From NCBI GenBank assembly GCA_039519185.1, contig CM076846.1:125244182-125308181 (forward strand): a stretch of 64,000 nt of DNA, written 5' to 3'. The DNA comes from Astragalus membranaceus. Its lineage: Eukaryota; Streptophyta; Magnoliopsida; Fabales; Fabaceae. The stretch's first letter is position 1. Each line of letters opens with the position of its first letter. The notes beneath the pieces were generated by a model. That model saw only the letters and a program-made list of their open reading frames with translations. It was not told where the DNA came from and did no database searches. Shown here piece by piece: positions 1-12,841 of this stretch. A program made the position numbers and the translations under genes.

Positions 1-1810
1 TTAAAGCAAAGACAAAATGGAACTTCATTCATTGATAATTAACTGTGAAACATCATACACAAATGTACTCATCCAATTCATATTATTAAACCCATTTCAG
101 TCAAATTTTACCAAAACAAACATATAGATATGCACCAAAACATATCATAGACAAGATAAAAAATCAGCATCCATTTTACTTGCTTCCTCTTAACAGCTAA
201 CTTGAGCTTTAATTTTTCAATCTTCTTCAAATCCAATTTCTTCGTAATGTCCCCACATTGCATTGGTTGACTACTAGCGACTAGCGAGTCTACAACTGTG
301 ACTAATTGTTTGTGTCCGTGAAGCCGTCACCGAAGCCACCCTTTCAACGTCTAGTTTATCATCTCATGTAAACAAGTTACGCGTAGATTTCCTCTGCATA
401 CTATAAAATATGATGATTCAGTAGAAAATAAAATACCTAATTGACACCTAAATTAAACTCTAATTGAATACAAGATGATAGCTGCCAGCAAGAGAATGCA
501 TTAGAGAGAGGAGTGACACAACACAGTGTGTCACAGACTCACATCAGATGTTCCGCAACAGAGTTTTGCAGAAGTTAACCTTAGGGACCAAAACGAACAA
601 GTTTTGGTTTGCTGAGAGGGAGGGAGGGAATCCAGTTTTTTTATAGGAAGTAAACCCAAAAATCACTATTAGAAAAAGCTAATTTAGTGGCCAAAATTAC
701 TGACAAAAAAAGTAAAATTCTTGGCTACTTTTGACGTCACAAATTTTAGTGACAGCTCTAGAGATGCATTTCCCTCTAATTTCACTTTTTTTTATGTGAA
801 TTCTTATATTTGCATAGGCAAACATATATTTAAGGCTTAAATTTATGTTTGGTCCCTACAAATATACTTTGATCCAATTTAGTCCCTGCAAAAAAAAAGT
901 TTAGCTCCTACCAAAACAAAATGCATCTAGTTTGGTTCCTCTGTTGATTTTTCGTTCAAAAAGAGTGATGTGACAAACGAATATGATGTCAACAATGATG
1001 TCAGTGCTACTGACATGCCATGTCACCACTCCACTAAGCCACTGATTCCTTTGGCTGAAAAAAAGGAGAACTATACTAAGCCACCGATTCCTTTATGATA
1101 TTATATCAATTCTAATATATTTGTATTGTAACATAATATTGATTGTTAATTTAAATATAACTTAAACAAGCACAATGAACATCTAAAATTATACAAAATG
1201 TATATGTTTATTCAAACTTAGAAAAAAAATTTATAAATATAATTATAAGTAGAATTTTTTTTTATAAATATAACTTATAAATATGAATTATATTATTATA
1301 TGTATAATTTTTTTTTCGTTTATAATTATATTTATTAATATTAAAATATAATTTATATATAGAAAATATTTTATGATATATTCTAAATATAACGTCTAAA
1401 AAATTGCTATATTTATACCGACATTATCAGACTTTTACTATGAGTTTATCCATTATAAACTAACCCTATGACCTTGCATCAAGATTCTAATAATAGTTAA
1501 TGGTTGATCAATTAAACAAGGATAAGAATGTCAACTTAATGATAGTTTATATACTAACATATATAAAACAAATTTATATAAATTTTAGATTTCAGAAAAG
1601 GTAATTTAAATAAAAATAAAAATAAAATAGCACCAATTTTCAAACATTAATTTAATGATTTACTTACAAAAAATCAAAAAAGTCTATGAATTTGATAGAA
1701 TATTATTTTCAAGAAAATGAAATAAAGAACTCATTAATAAATTGCATTAATTCCCTTTCTATTAATTTTATTTTATATAAGTTTGAGGTACTACTAGTTG
1801 TTCCCCAAGT
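1..1810. other. AT-rich intergenic region upstream of the alcohol oxidase gene
   Basis: No open reading frame here resembles a known protein on either strand. The stretch is AT-rich with long A/T runs, most strongly at about 1090-1760. The only recognisable piece is a repeat end near 831-1018, listed separately. The last few hundred bases presumably hold the promoter of the downstream gene, but no specific binding sites could be supported. Confidence 0.6.
831..1018 (+). repeat. Legume-type repeat end ('ggcttaaat..tttggtccc')
   Basis: The segment starts with taaggcttaaatttatg and runs into tttggtccctac, then tttagtccctgc and an A-run. The same arrangement appears in reverse orientation at 42067-42165 and, diverged, at 39880-40005. 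It looks like one end of a non-autonomous DNA transposon, probably Mutator-like. No matching opposite end or target-site duplication was found here, so it is a fragment. Confidence 0.45.
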
Positions 1811-1820
1811 ATTATATAAA
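1811..1820 (+). promoter_or_regulatory. TATA box of the alcohol oxidase gene
   Basis: The sequence attatataaa lies 49 bases before the chosen ATG at 1869, so transcription would start at roughly 1845, leaving a short 5' leader. It is the only good TATA motif at a plausible distance. Confidence 0.55.
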
Positions 1821-1868
1821 CCCCAAAGCCACTAGCTTTAGCTATTGGAAAAGAGAAACCACTCAAAT

Positions 1869-4800
1869 ATGGAGAACAATGGGGAAAGCAATAGCAGAAA
1901 TGGTAGCTTTAGGGTGGGGTTGGGGTTAAACGAAGCAAAAGTTCACACTATTGTTGAGCTTTTTGGGTTTGATACACAGAGTCTTCTACTAAATAGTGTT
2001 GACGTTAATGGTGGTGGTAATGGTGAGGAGAGAGAAAAAGAGCAAAAAGTTCCTACAAACTCTCTCTCTCCTAGGCAAATGAAGTCCCTTGTTGCTCTTT
2101 GTGATACCATCCTACCTTCCATTAAAGACAACGTTGTTGGCTCCGATGATGATGATGATGTCGCCAACTTCTACAGGACTTCAGCTTCCATGGCTGGTAC
2201 ACCTGAACGTGTAGGACTATCTCTTCCTCTAACCTTCAAAGTTTTTTTCTTCCCCTCTTCCATTTCTTGCTGTTTTTTTTTCTTCCCCTCTTGCAATTGC
2301 AGACAACTAGGATCACATGTGCTTATTGCAGTTTTAATCACAGTCGTGCATTTTCTTTTTAATAATCTTGATAGCAATTACCTTTTATATGACAATGTGA
2401 ACTTTTCTTAATTAATTAATGCCAAAAATCATATATACTTAATTTTTTGAATAATATTTTCATAACTAAGTTTCAAATACTCTGTATATTTTCCAAATTA
2501 TCTTTTAGGAAGGTTTTATAAAATTATTCTCTTTGTAGCAAATGATCCCAGCGTAATCATCTTATTGGCAGTGTAATATTAACTACATATAGCAAGTTAG
2601 CAACAACCACAATCAAAACCTCAAACTTAATACCATATTTAAAGCAAAAATGTGAAAACAAGTAATCGTAGTTTAGGGTCAAATAGAATTTATATACCAA
2701 CTTTATAATAGTACTACTAGTTTTTGTTATAAATATTTGTGGTGTAACTTGTTTTTCGCATTAATTTGCAGCTTGGGATTTTAATAAGTGAGAAACTGAG
2801 ACACCCAAGTACAAGGTTATTGTTGTTGACATTATGGCTACTATCTACATGGTTTGGTACATTCATAATGTGTGGCATGGCTAGCTTCTCAACAAAGTTC
2901 CCCTTCTTCCACAGCTATCCTGACTTGTCTCCAGAAATACGCCAAAAAGTTATGAAGTCTTGGTCTCTAAGTTACTTTCGTCTTCCTAAGATGTTTTTCA
3001 GAACCATTAAGCTTCTCACTCTTCTACTTTTCTTTACTCAGGTAATAATAATAGTAATAGTAATAGTAATAGTAATACCACTAACATAGTCGTCATTTCA
3101 TTTATTTCAAACTGCGGCAAAAACTGACCTTATTAGGCACATGCATTTAATGTTTTCTGTTTCTTTTCTTCCCCTCTGACTTTCCCTTTTTTTGATCATC
3201 AATAAGTGTTACCATCGTCAACTACCTTTTAATTTAACATATTGTCACTGTGATGTAATGCAAGTGCAAGGAAATTGTTTCTTTGCATGGGGTTACATAG
3301 ACACTGAGATTAGGGGCTAGCTACCAAATTAACCATTCAATTCAATATTTCTTTGTGCGTACTTATTGATAAAAACAGATCATACATTAAATTGTGCATC
3401 TAGACGTGCACGGCACGAACACTCATCCTCATCCTCATGCGTGCTAAAATATAGAAAAAAATCACTTGGGATAGTCATGTGAACATTTGCTAGACATATA
3501 AATGTCGCATGATAGTAGCCAGTAGGAACCAAAAATAGTGATTTATATGGACTTAGGCCCTTTTGATGATTCCCGAAAAATAGAGATTTGAAACTCTGTC
3601 ATTTATATACCAACCGGCCTTGGTGTACTGATTAATTGATATATAGCTTAGCTGTAAGCATGAAATATTGGTTGAAGTCCACGTCAGCAACAGGACCCAT
3701 GTGTCTGTCAATATCAGTATAATATGAATGTTGTGTGCTATACTGCTAGCTAATACTATGAACTAGCAGCATATATGGAAGCCATAACATAAAGGACCCG
3801 CGTGGGGTCAAGACATTCATATCAAAGGGAGGCTTTCTGGTTCCCTAAAATAATAAGTTTTGATACGGAATATCTGGGATCAAAATTAAAGCCTGTGCTT
3901 TACTGGTTACAACTCACATGCTACATTCACTTAATTGTTCGTTCCTTAGATAGCACTACCAACCCCCCCCCCCCCCCCCCCCCTCATGTAATTTTCAAAA
4001 GATGTGCTAAAAAATATTGGTATACATTTGAGTGAGCTACCATTAAAACATGCACAGACAACATGTCAAATTATAAAATTGAACAGCAGCTAGTATGGAA
4101 AATATATTTACCACTAGTATTTATTAAGTATATGTCATTATTTCATACTTTTGTTTTTGCTGTCAATCTTCTTGTTTCATGGTTTCAAAGATAAGGTAAA
4201 ACAGTGGAGTGGACCACTAGCGTTAGTGTGGCCCAAAATTTGTCAAAAGTATATTAATGAATGAAATTCCATATCCATGTAACTGTTGTCCTGCCCTAGA
4301 GCCAGCCCACCATGAAGATGACGATAGAACAACCCACCAAACAAACAGGATACAAATTAGGTTCTATTAGTTAAGATCCACAATAAATAAGGCCATAATC
4401 TGTTAAGATGCTAAACCCTCTTTTGTACAGATTAAGTCAAAAGAAACGAGTATGCTCCTGTGTGCAAACACAGATATTCGTGTGCTCTATACTTGCTAGA
4501 TAAGACTGCTACTATGGCAAAATTGAAAAAACAACAAGTCTATGTACCTAAAGAAAAATAATAATATACATCACAACCAAAAAAAAGCAGCCAAAAAATG
4601 TTTAACATATTATCAAATTGAATACTTTTTCTGATTGCTTGGAATTATGTAGTCATTGTGCCTCTTCCATTTTCAGCTAGATGAAGCAAAAAACAACCCA
4701 TCATGGAAGGCAATTGGATATAGTGGACCTGATCCAGAGTTCAAAGCACAGCTGAAGAAACATACTTTGCAAAGAATATCAAAAGAAGGAGCACAAGAGG

Positions 4801-6521
4801 AAAAAGAAGATGATGATGATGAAAAGGTTATAGGACCTCTTTACAAAGGTCTTGTCCATCTGAACAACCCTCGGGACATCATTAAAGATTCTCTAAGAAG
4901 ATTTGGGTTCCCTGTCTCTGTTACACCTCCAAAGAATAAAGCTTCTAACAACATCTCATCTCCTTCTCTAGTTATCCAATGTGATGCAGTGGTTGTTGGT
5001 TCTGGCTCAGGAGGTGGTGTGGTAGCTGGAGTTCTAGCAAAAGCTGGTTATAAAGTGTTGGTATTGGAGAAAGGAAGCTATTTTGCTAGGAACAATCTTT
5101 CCCTTCTAGAAGGACCAACAATGGATCAAATGTACCTTTCCAATGGTTTGGTTGCAACAGATGATATGTCTGTACTAGTACTAGCAGGATCAACCGTTGG
5201 TGGAGGGTCTGCAATCAACTGGTCAGCCAGCATCAAAACCCCTCAGCACGTATGCAAGGAGTGGTGTGATCGGCATGAACTAGAATTATTTGAAAGTAAA
5301 TTGTACAAAGAAGCAATGGATGCTGTGTGTGAGAAAATGGGAGTCCAAACTGAATTTGAAGAGGAAGGATTTAATAATGCAGTGCTAAGAAAAGGGTGTC
5401 AAGAAATGGGTTATCCTGTGAGTAACATTCCAAGGAATGCTCCACCAGATCACTACTGTGGCTGGTGTTGCATGGGATGCAAGGATGGAAAGAAGAAGGG
5501 TACATCAGAAACCTGGCTGGTGGACTTGGTGAAATCAGGTAATGGAGCAATTCTTCCTAGTTGTGAGGCTATAGAAGTCTTGCAGAAAAAAATAAAAGGA
5601 AGAGTCAGAAAAGTAGCAAGTGGAGTGGCTTTTGCAATTGACTACAAGGGAAACAAAGACATTTGTGTGGTGGAGTCTAAGGTCACAATTGTAGCCTGTG
5701 GAGCACTTAGTACTCCAGCATTACTTAAAAGAAGTGGCTTGAAGAATGAAAACATAGGGAGAAACTTGCATCTTCATCCAGTGGTAATGGCTTGGGGATA
5801 CTTCCCTGATGCACCTTCTACGCCTGAGTTGTGGCCAGAGGAAAACAAAAAAAGCTATGAAGGAGGGATTATGACAGCAATGTCTACCGTTGTTGCAGAG
5901 TTTGACAAATCTGGATATGGTGCAGTGATCCAAACACCTTCATTGCATCCGGGCATATTCTCACTTCTAATGCCATGGATTTCTGGAACGGATATAAAAG
6001 ATCGAATGCGCAAGTTTTCCAGAACAGCTCATGTATTTGCACTGGCAAGGGATAAAGGATCAGGAACTGTGAGTTCACCTAACAATATAAGTTATCAGAT
6101 GAAAGATGTAGACAAAGAGAATCTAAACAAAGGAATTGAGAAGGTGCTGAGAATTCTAGCAGCAGCTGGAGCTGAAGAAATTGGGACGCATAATAATAAA
6201 GGAAGGAGCATAAATGTTAAGCAGGTGAGTTGTCATGAATTTGAGAAATTTGTGAAGGAAGAAAGTTCAATGCCATTAACCGACATTTCAACACCAATAT
6301 GCTCAGCACATCAGATGGGAAGCTGTCGTATGGGTACTAATCCAAAGGAATCAGTTGTGAACCAAATGGGAGAGACATGGGAAGTTGAGGGTCTTTATGT
6401 GGCAGATGCAAGTGTCTTTCCCACAGCTTTGGGTGTGAATCCAATGGTCACTATTCAGGCTATTGCTTACTGCACAGCACAACATGTCCTTGAAGTTCTT
6501 AGCAGGAAAAGAAGAAAGTGA
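1869..6521 (+). CDS. Long-chain fatty alcohol oxidase (FAO-type GMC oxidoreductase), three exons
   Basis: Exons are 1869-2210, 2772-3041 and 4677-6521. All have GT/AG borders and all junctions are in phase 0, giving about 818 residues. The family oxidises long-chain fatty alcohols to aldehydes with O2, releasing H2O2, in membrane-bound omega-oxidation. Exon 2 encodes a hydrophobic segment (about residues 131-150, LLLLTLWLLSTWFGTF) and a second near 190-204, fitting a membrane anchor. Exon 3 holds the FAD-binding GSGSGG motif (about 312-317), GGGSAINWSASI, and the C-terminal GMC region with HQMGSCRMG (about 749) and ADASVFPTALGVNPM (about 780-794), which includes the family's catalytic His/Asn region. 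The ATG at 1869 is the first in frame; an upstream TTG at 1845 is not needed. The protein is longer than the usual 720-750 residues, partly through acidic runs (DDDDD in exon 1, EEKEDDDDEK in exon 3). The paralogue (FAO1, 3 or 4) was not determined. Confidence 0.92.
3043..3078 (+). repeat. TAATAG microsatellite in intron 2
   Basis: The repeat is four to five imperfect units of a taatag hexamer, beginning immediately after the 5' splice site of intron 2 of the alcohol oxidase gene. Length variation here could affect the donor context, but this is speculation. Confidence 0.85.
3963..3983 (+). repeat. Run of 21 C in intron 2
   Basis: A homopolymer of 21 cytosines lies inside the 1.6 kb intron 2 of the alcohol oxidase gene. 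Its exact length may be unreliable because such runs are hard to sequence. Confidence 0.85.
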
Positions 6522-7540
6522 AGTGGGGAATAAAACTTTTGCAGGTTATGTTAAAACAGCAGAGTATTCAAGTTAAAATAATTTTAAGGGAGATGTTCAA
6601 TAATTAATAAAGAGTGACAAGTTTGCAGCAGCAGTGTAGTGCATATCGAAGTGACAAAGTAAATGTTTGAAAATCTTGTTATAATATGGGTGCTAGATAA
6701 TCAAACTATTAGTGTGTTTGGAAATACCTAGAGAGACTTCAAAAGTATATGATCTTATTGGCTCAAAAGTCAAAAGTATATATGTATGAGGTTTCTCCAA
6801 TAGATTTCAAAATGCCCTTTATTGTGGTTGCTTTAACATGTTTCTTCAATTGCTACTTCCTTTATATGTTGGTGGCGTTTTTTCTTTGCTTAAATAATCT
6901 TGTGAAAGGAATGTTAAGCCTTCAAGATAACAGTTCAAACTTGCTTAGGTATGTTAAGACTTCAAGATAACTTAGGTTACTTGCTTAGGTTACTTGCAGT
7001 ACAAGAAACAAAATATACAATCTGCCATGCATGTTGGTAATGGTAAGCAATCGATTCAATGAACTTTGTGAATTCCATCACAGACCGCAAGAGATATGTT
7101 CAAATACAACTAACCTATGAATTCAAAAATTCAACTAGATAGGGTTCAGTTAACATTTGATAACATCTGCAATGGCATCTATTTGTGTTCAAGCACAACT
7201 CGATTAACTTCGACTATCAAACAAAGAAACTAGCATTTGTAATTCAAATGAAATTTAGATCAACAAAGCAATCATATGATCTCAAACAAACAGAAGCATT
7301 TCTTGAGAGTTCGAAATTCAAAATTGAAGCGAAGAAGAATTTATACATCCAAATCAAAAGAAAGTTGAAAGACAGGTTTTCGAAAGGCAAACCCGAATTC
7401 TTCAAGATCGATCGCAAATGAATTGAAGATTATAAGCATGCGTCGCGAAGCAAATCTTGGGCAATCGGATGATTTCAATTGGACCTATTCCCAATTATGT
7501 GCCTATCTGGATGCCCTGACAAAGAGTGAATACCTAACAT
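6522..7540. other. 3' flank of the alcohol oxidase gene, no gene seen
   Basis: This holds the 3' UTR of the oxidase gene. Candidate poly(A) signals are the aataaa at about 6529 and the aattaataaag near 6602. After that comes AT-rich sequence with a short internal duplication of a 'ttcaagataac' phrase around 6920-6970. Short reading frames here (6749-6970, 7185-7421) have no recognisable features. Confidence 0.55.
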
Positions 7541-8006
7541 TTTTTTTGGTTACAAAGAGGGCCGGAGCCCCAGAGAGAACTAAACAGAAATCAATCTAGG
7601 AGTAAAGACTCCGCTAGCATCAAAAACTACCAATGAACAAACATCTGGAGGAGCAACACCATATCTGATGAAAGCCTGATGGCACCCGAGCGAAGCTAAC
7701 GCATCCTCACAACTGTTGGCCTCCCTATAAATATGAGAAATACGCACCTCCCAATCAAGAGATAACAAGGTCTTAATTCTTGCAACCAACCGCCAAGCCA
7801 AATGACGAGAAGTATTCTGATCTAGTAAGCACTGCACCACACTTTGAGAGTCAATATTAACCTCCAACTTAGAAACCCCTAAGCTTTTAGCAAGCTCCAA
7901 TCCTTCAAACACACCACACATCTCAGCTACAAAAGCAATACAAAGGCCCAAATTCTTGGAGAACCCCACTATCCACCTACCATCACTCCCACGAATAACA
8001 CCACCA
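7541..8006 (-). pseudogene. 3' part of a LINE: RNase H-like domain and poly(A) end
   Basis: Read on the - strand, 7969-7580 encodes the C-terminal half of an RNase H-like domain of the type attached to plant L1 elements. It has the segments AEMCGVFEGLELAKSLG, VNIDSQSVV and HIYREANSCEDALASLG, where the acidic residues and the HxxREAN pattern are typical. After the stop come about 30 bases ending in 'ggccctctttgtaacc' and then eight A (T-run at 7541-7548 on +), which is the usual L1 3' end with its tail. The N-terminal half of the same domain is at 12842-13104, displaced by insertion of Copia-1. The 5' end is truncated, so the copy is dead. Confidence 0.8.
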
Positions 8007-8268
8007 TATTGAGATATACCTTGTAATTCTATTGCTTGTAATAAACATAGGTGTAGTTAGTAACCTAGTCGAAATGGGCTGGTCGAAATTATGGGCCTGG
8101 GCCTGTTTCATTGTATATATATATAGACGCTAGTAGTATGTAATTCGTACCCTACTTTTATGAAAATCAGTGCAGCTTTTACTATTCCCTTGATATTTCC
8201 CTAATCATTCTGACACCTTTGCGCCGCCACTTCCTTTTCTTCTCCCTTTTACGTGTTTATCCCCAACA
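8007..8268 (+). repeat. 5' LTR of Copia-1
   Basis: This 262-base repeat matches 12554-12836 apart from scattered substitutions and a small duplication in the 3' copy. A TATA-like 'tatatatatatag' lies at about 8114-8126. Confidence 0.92.
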
Positions 8269-8316
8269 AACTGGTATCAAAGCTTGTTAGATCCTTACAA
8301 AAATCTATCAAGATTC

Positions 8317-11300
8317 ATGGCAGCGCGAGACAACTCTGGTGGAGGTATTCCGGGGAACCTCCCTATCTTTGACGGAAAGGACTATGAACGATGGTGTGCG
8401 CATATGAAGGTGCTGTTTCGATATCAAGATGTACTTGATTTCGTGAATGATGGTGTTCCACCCCTGGCAGCAAACGCCACTGAAGCGGTAAGGAACAACC
8501 ACCATTCGCTGAGGAAGAAAGATGGAAAATGGCTGTTTTTGATTCACCAATGTGTTGATTCCAATGTCCTGAACCTGATCATCGACAGTGAGTCAGCAAA
8601 GGCGGCATGGGACATCCTCAAGAACTCGTATGGAGGAGCAGATAGACTAAAGAAGATATGCCTTCAGTCGCTCATGAAACAGTACGAGGCCTTGAAGATG
8701 ACAGATGGAGAATCAATTGGAGAATTCATTACGAGGTTAGTAGCTCTAACTAACCAAATGAAAGGAAATGGTGAAACTGTGACTGAATCAAATAAAGTCG
8801 AAAAGGTGCTCAGATCCTTAACCCAAGAATTCGACTATGTTGTCACTACTATCGAAGAATCCAAGGACCTAGATACGTTGAAGTTAGATGAACTTCAGGG
8901 TTCCTTAGAGGCTCATGAATTGAGAATAAGGCAGAGATGTTCAGAGAAAGAAACTGAACAAGCCTTACTATCATACTCCTCTAAGAAAAATTGGAAGGCA
9001 AACAACAAAAAGGAGAAGGGTAAAGAAAAAGGATCAAGCAGTAAGCAGAAAGAGCAAGGATCTTTCGACAAGAAGAAGGGAGACCTGTCGAAAGTGCAGT
9101 GTTATAACTGTCAGCAATTTGGAATTATAAGAACAAGTGTAAAAACAAGAAAGTTCCTAGAAACGAAGATGTTGAAGCCAAATTTGCAGATGATAGTGAC
9201 ACAGATTCTGACTCAGATGGGTTAATGCTAATGGCAGTCGAAGATGAGATTCATCTCAATGAAGAAGTTGTTGAAAGTAGCGAGCAAAACAGTGGGAACA
9301 CTTGTATAAGTGGATACACTTGTGATGCTCAAAATACTTGTGCAATGTGTGTGTGGCAGGGCAGTGGTAACACTGGTGATGCCTCCAACATTGCCAGCAA
9401 CGATGACGAAGAATTATCATTCATGACAGCTATTGTTCCAGAATTACTGTTGTTGAAGGCATATACAAATTCGACTGAAGAGAAGTTTGTCGAATGGTAT
9501 CTCGACACGATGCTCAAACCACATGTGCTGTCACAAGGAGTGGTTTGTCGAATTGAAGAAAATTAGCAAAAGAATAAGGTTTGCTGATAATAGCAGAGTC
9601 ACTGCAGAAGGAATTGGTACCATAAAGTTCCTGTCGAAAGATGGAAAATGGTGCTCCATTCAAGAGGTATTCTATGTACCAAATATGAGGAGCAATCTGC
9701 TGAGTATTGGGCAAATGATTGAGAAGAAATTCACTGTCGAAATGGGTGATAATAGTCTCAGCTTATTCGACTCAAACAAGAAGATGATCTTGAAGGTGTT
9801 GATGCAGAGTAACAGAACCTTCAAGATCAAGTTGCAAGTAGTCGAAGAGAAATGCCTAAAGACCACTGTCGAAGAGGAGCACTGGAATTGGCACAGAAGA
9901 TTTGGCCACCTAAACTTCAAAAGCTTGAGTCAACTACATGAAAAGAAGATGGTTCATGGGTTGCCTGCAGTAAAGGTACCTGTCGAAGTATGTGAGAGTT
10001 GCTGCAAGTCGAAGCAACCAAGAAACTCATTTAAATCAGAAGTACCTAGCAGAGCAGAGAAGAAGTTAGAGGTGATATTTTCTGATGTTTGTGGCCCTTT
10101 CGAAGACAGTTCATTAGGAGGGAACAAGTACTTTGTCACCTTCATTGATGAATACACTAGAATGACCTGGGTGTATTTGATCAAAAGGAAGAGTGAAGTA
10201 CTTGTAATATTCAAAAGGTTTAAGGTAATGATTGAGAAGTAGAGTGAATGTGCAATCAAAACCCTTAGAACTGATGGAGGTGGTGAGTACAATTCACATG
10301 AACTTGTAAAATTCTGTGAAAATGAAGGCATTGTACATGAAGTCATTTCACCTTACACGCCTCAGCATAATGGAACAGCTGAGAGGAAAAACAGGACCAT
10401 CCTCAACATGGTAAGAAGCATGTTGAAGGAGAAGAATCTACCTCATAGTTTATGGGGAGAACTTGTAGCCACAGCAGTATACATTCTGAACAAATGCCCC
10501 ACAAAGAGACCGATTGGGAAGACACCTGAGGAAGCTTGGTTAGGAAGAAAGCCAAGTGTCAAGCATCTCAGAATAATTGGCTCATTGTGCTATAGACATG
10601 TCCCTGAGCAACTAAGAAGCAAGCTGGATGATAGAGCACAACAAATGATTCTTGTTGGCTATCATTCGACAGGAGCATACAAACTGTATGATCCTGTGCA
10701 GAAGAAAATGGTGAAAAGCAGAGATGTCGTAGTAGATGAGTCGAAACATTGGAACTGGGAAGAAGGCTGTGAGAAACCTACAATAATGGATTTCGACGAA
10801 GTTCATGATCTGAACGATCAAAATGAAGAGGCTGAAACTGAAGAACCTGAAGAACCCATTGCTGTCGAACCTGTCAGAAGGTCACAGAGGGAAAGGCAGA
10901 AATCAGTGAGGCTAGAAGGATTCGACACATTCCCAGATTCTGCTATTACAGCAGAGGGAGACCTGACACACTTTGCATTAATGGCTGAAGCAGAACCAGT
11001 GAGCCTGGAAGAAGCTCTTAGTCACAAGCAGTGGAAGGAAGCAATGATTGATGAGCTGAAGTCAATTGAAAAGAATGGCACTTGGAAGCTAGTCGAACTT
11101 CCAAGGCAAAAGAAAGCTATAGGCGTGAAATGGGTCTACAAGACCAAAGTCAAGCCCAATGGAGAAGTGGCCAAGTACAAGGCCAGGCTAGTAGCCAAAG
11201 GTTTCCTGCAGAAACCTGGTTTGGATTTCAATGAGGTCTTTGCCCCAGTAGCCAGGATCGAAACCATAAGATTGGTAGTAGCATTGGCAAGTCATAGAGG

Positions 11301-12546
11301 CTGGCCCCTACATCAACTAGATGTAAAGTCAGCATTTCTTAATGGACCTCTGGAGGAGGAAGTCTATGTTTGTCAACCACCTGGTTTTGAGTTAAAGGGT
11401 CAAGAAGACATGGTTTTTAAGCTTGAGAAAGCCCTATATGGACTCAAGCAAGCCCCAAGAGCGTGGAACAAGAGAATTGATTGATTTCTCTTGGCTCAGA
11501 AGTTCATGAGATGCACCAATGAACATGGAGTATATGTGAAGAAGAATGGAACTTCGACTCAGTTGTTGTTGTCCCTGTATGTAGATGATCTACTAGTAAC
11601 TGGCAGCAATGAAGTCGAAGTCGAAGCCTTTAAGAAAGTGATGATGTCTGAGTTCGAAATGAGTGATCTAGGACATCTATCATATTTCTTAGGAATGGAA
11701 TTTACAGAGTCGAAGAAGGGAATATTTCTGCATCAGTCGAAGTATGCAGCTGATATCCTGAAGAAATTCGACATGATCAACTATAAGGTGGTTTCGACAC
11801 CAACTGACACAAGCAACAAGCTGTCGAAAGATGATGAATGGATTGAAGTAGATGCCACCCTCTACAAACAGATTGTGGGTTCCTTGAGGTACCTGTGCAA
11901 CACACGACCTGACATTATGTTTAGTGTCGGAATGATCAGCAGATTCATGGAGAAGCCGAAAAACTCTCATCTAGTAGCTGCCAAAAGAGTACTAAGGTAT
12001 ATAAAGGGAACACAAAGTTATGGTATTCTATTCCCTAGCAAATCTGAGTCGAAGAATGATGCTGGAGTGTTTGGTTACACTGACTCCGACTGGAGTGGAG
12101 ATAAGAATGATCGAAAGAGTACAAGTGGGTATGTCTTCATGTATGGAACGACACCCATCTCATGGTGTTCGAAGAAGCAAAGCATTGTAGCACTATCCTC
12201 CTGTGAAGCAGAGTACGTGGCTGCTTCCCTTGCAGCATGTCAAGCATCATGGCTGAGCATGCTATTGGCCGAAATTGGAGTGCACAGGGTCGAAGCAATG
12301 AAGTTGTTGATCGACAACAAGTCTGCGATAGATCTCGCCAAGAATCCTGTCGCACATGGTAGATCGAAGCACATAGAGACCAGATATCACTTCCTGCGTG
12401 ATCAAGTAAACAATGAGAAGCTGAATCTGAAATATTGTTGTTCGGAACTTCAAGTAGCTGATGCAATGACCAAGCCATTGCAAAAGGGAAGATTCGAAGA
12501 ACTGAGAACAATGCTTGGGATGATGTCACTCAGCAATGTGAATTAG
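8317..12546 (+). pseudogene. Copia-1 gag-pol, broken
   Basis: Gag begins at ATG 8317 (MAARDNSGGG) with the copia gag domain to about 9080. The zinc knuckle starts CYNCQQFG, but a frameshift near 9125 destroys the rest. The protease active-site region (WYLDT) near 9510 is hit by a second frameshift. The integrase zinc-binding segment (WHRRFGHLNF, CESCCKSK) and the catalytic core follow in 9870-10420, with an in-frame TAG at 10240-10242. The reverse transcriptase runs from about 11000 to 11800, including YVDDLLVTGS. An in-frame TGA lies at 11482-11484. RNase H with SSCEAEYVAAS and DNKSAIDLAKNP ends at 12546. With at least two frameshifts and two stops, no functional polyprotein can be made. Confidence 0.9.
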
Positions 12547-12553
12547 GAGGGAA

Positions 12554-12836
12554 TATTGAGATATACCTTGTAATTCTATTGCTTGTAATAAACATAGGTG
12601 TAGTTAGTAACCTAGTCGAAATGGGTTGGTCGAAATGATGGGCCTGGGCCTGTTTCATTGTATATATATAGACGCTAGTAGTATGTAATTCGTACCCTAC
12701 TTTTATGAAAATCAGTGCAGCTTTTACGAAAATCAGTGCAGCTTTTACTATTCCCTTGATATTGCCCTAATCATTCTCTGACACCTTTGCGCCGCCACTT
12801 CCTTTTCTTCTCCCTTTTACGTGTTTATCCCCAACA
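12554..12836 (+). repeat. 3' LTR of Copia-1
   Basis: This is the 283-base partner of 8007-8268. The phrase 'aaaatcagtgcagctttta' occurs twice in tandem here (about 12708-12748) and once in the 5' LTR, which accounts for the length difference. Confidence 0.92.
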
Positions 12837-12841
12837 CACCA

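Larger units (their letters stand above)
8007..12836 (+). mobile_element. Copia-1: complete but degenerate Ty1/copia retrotransposon
   Basis: The LTRs are 8007-8268 and 12554-12836. They begin TATTGAGATA and end CCCCAACA. The target-site duplication CACCA is at 8002-8006 and 12837-12841. The 3' LTR is longer because of an internal 21-base duplication near 12720-12745. The primer-binding site TGGTATCAAAGC (8272-8283) fits initiator Met-tRNA, and a purine tract AGGAGGGAA precedes the 3' LTR. The insertion splits a LINE RNase H domain. The coding part is broken (next entry). TCGA is strikingly over-represented throughout. Confidence 0.93.
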
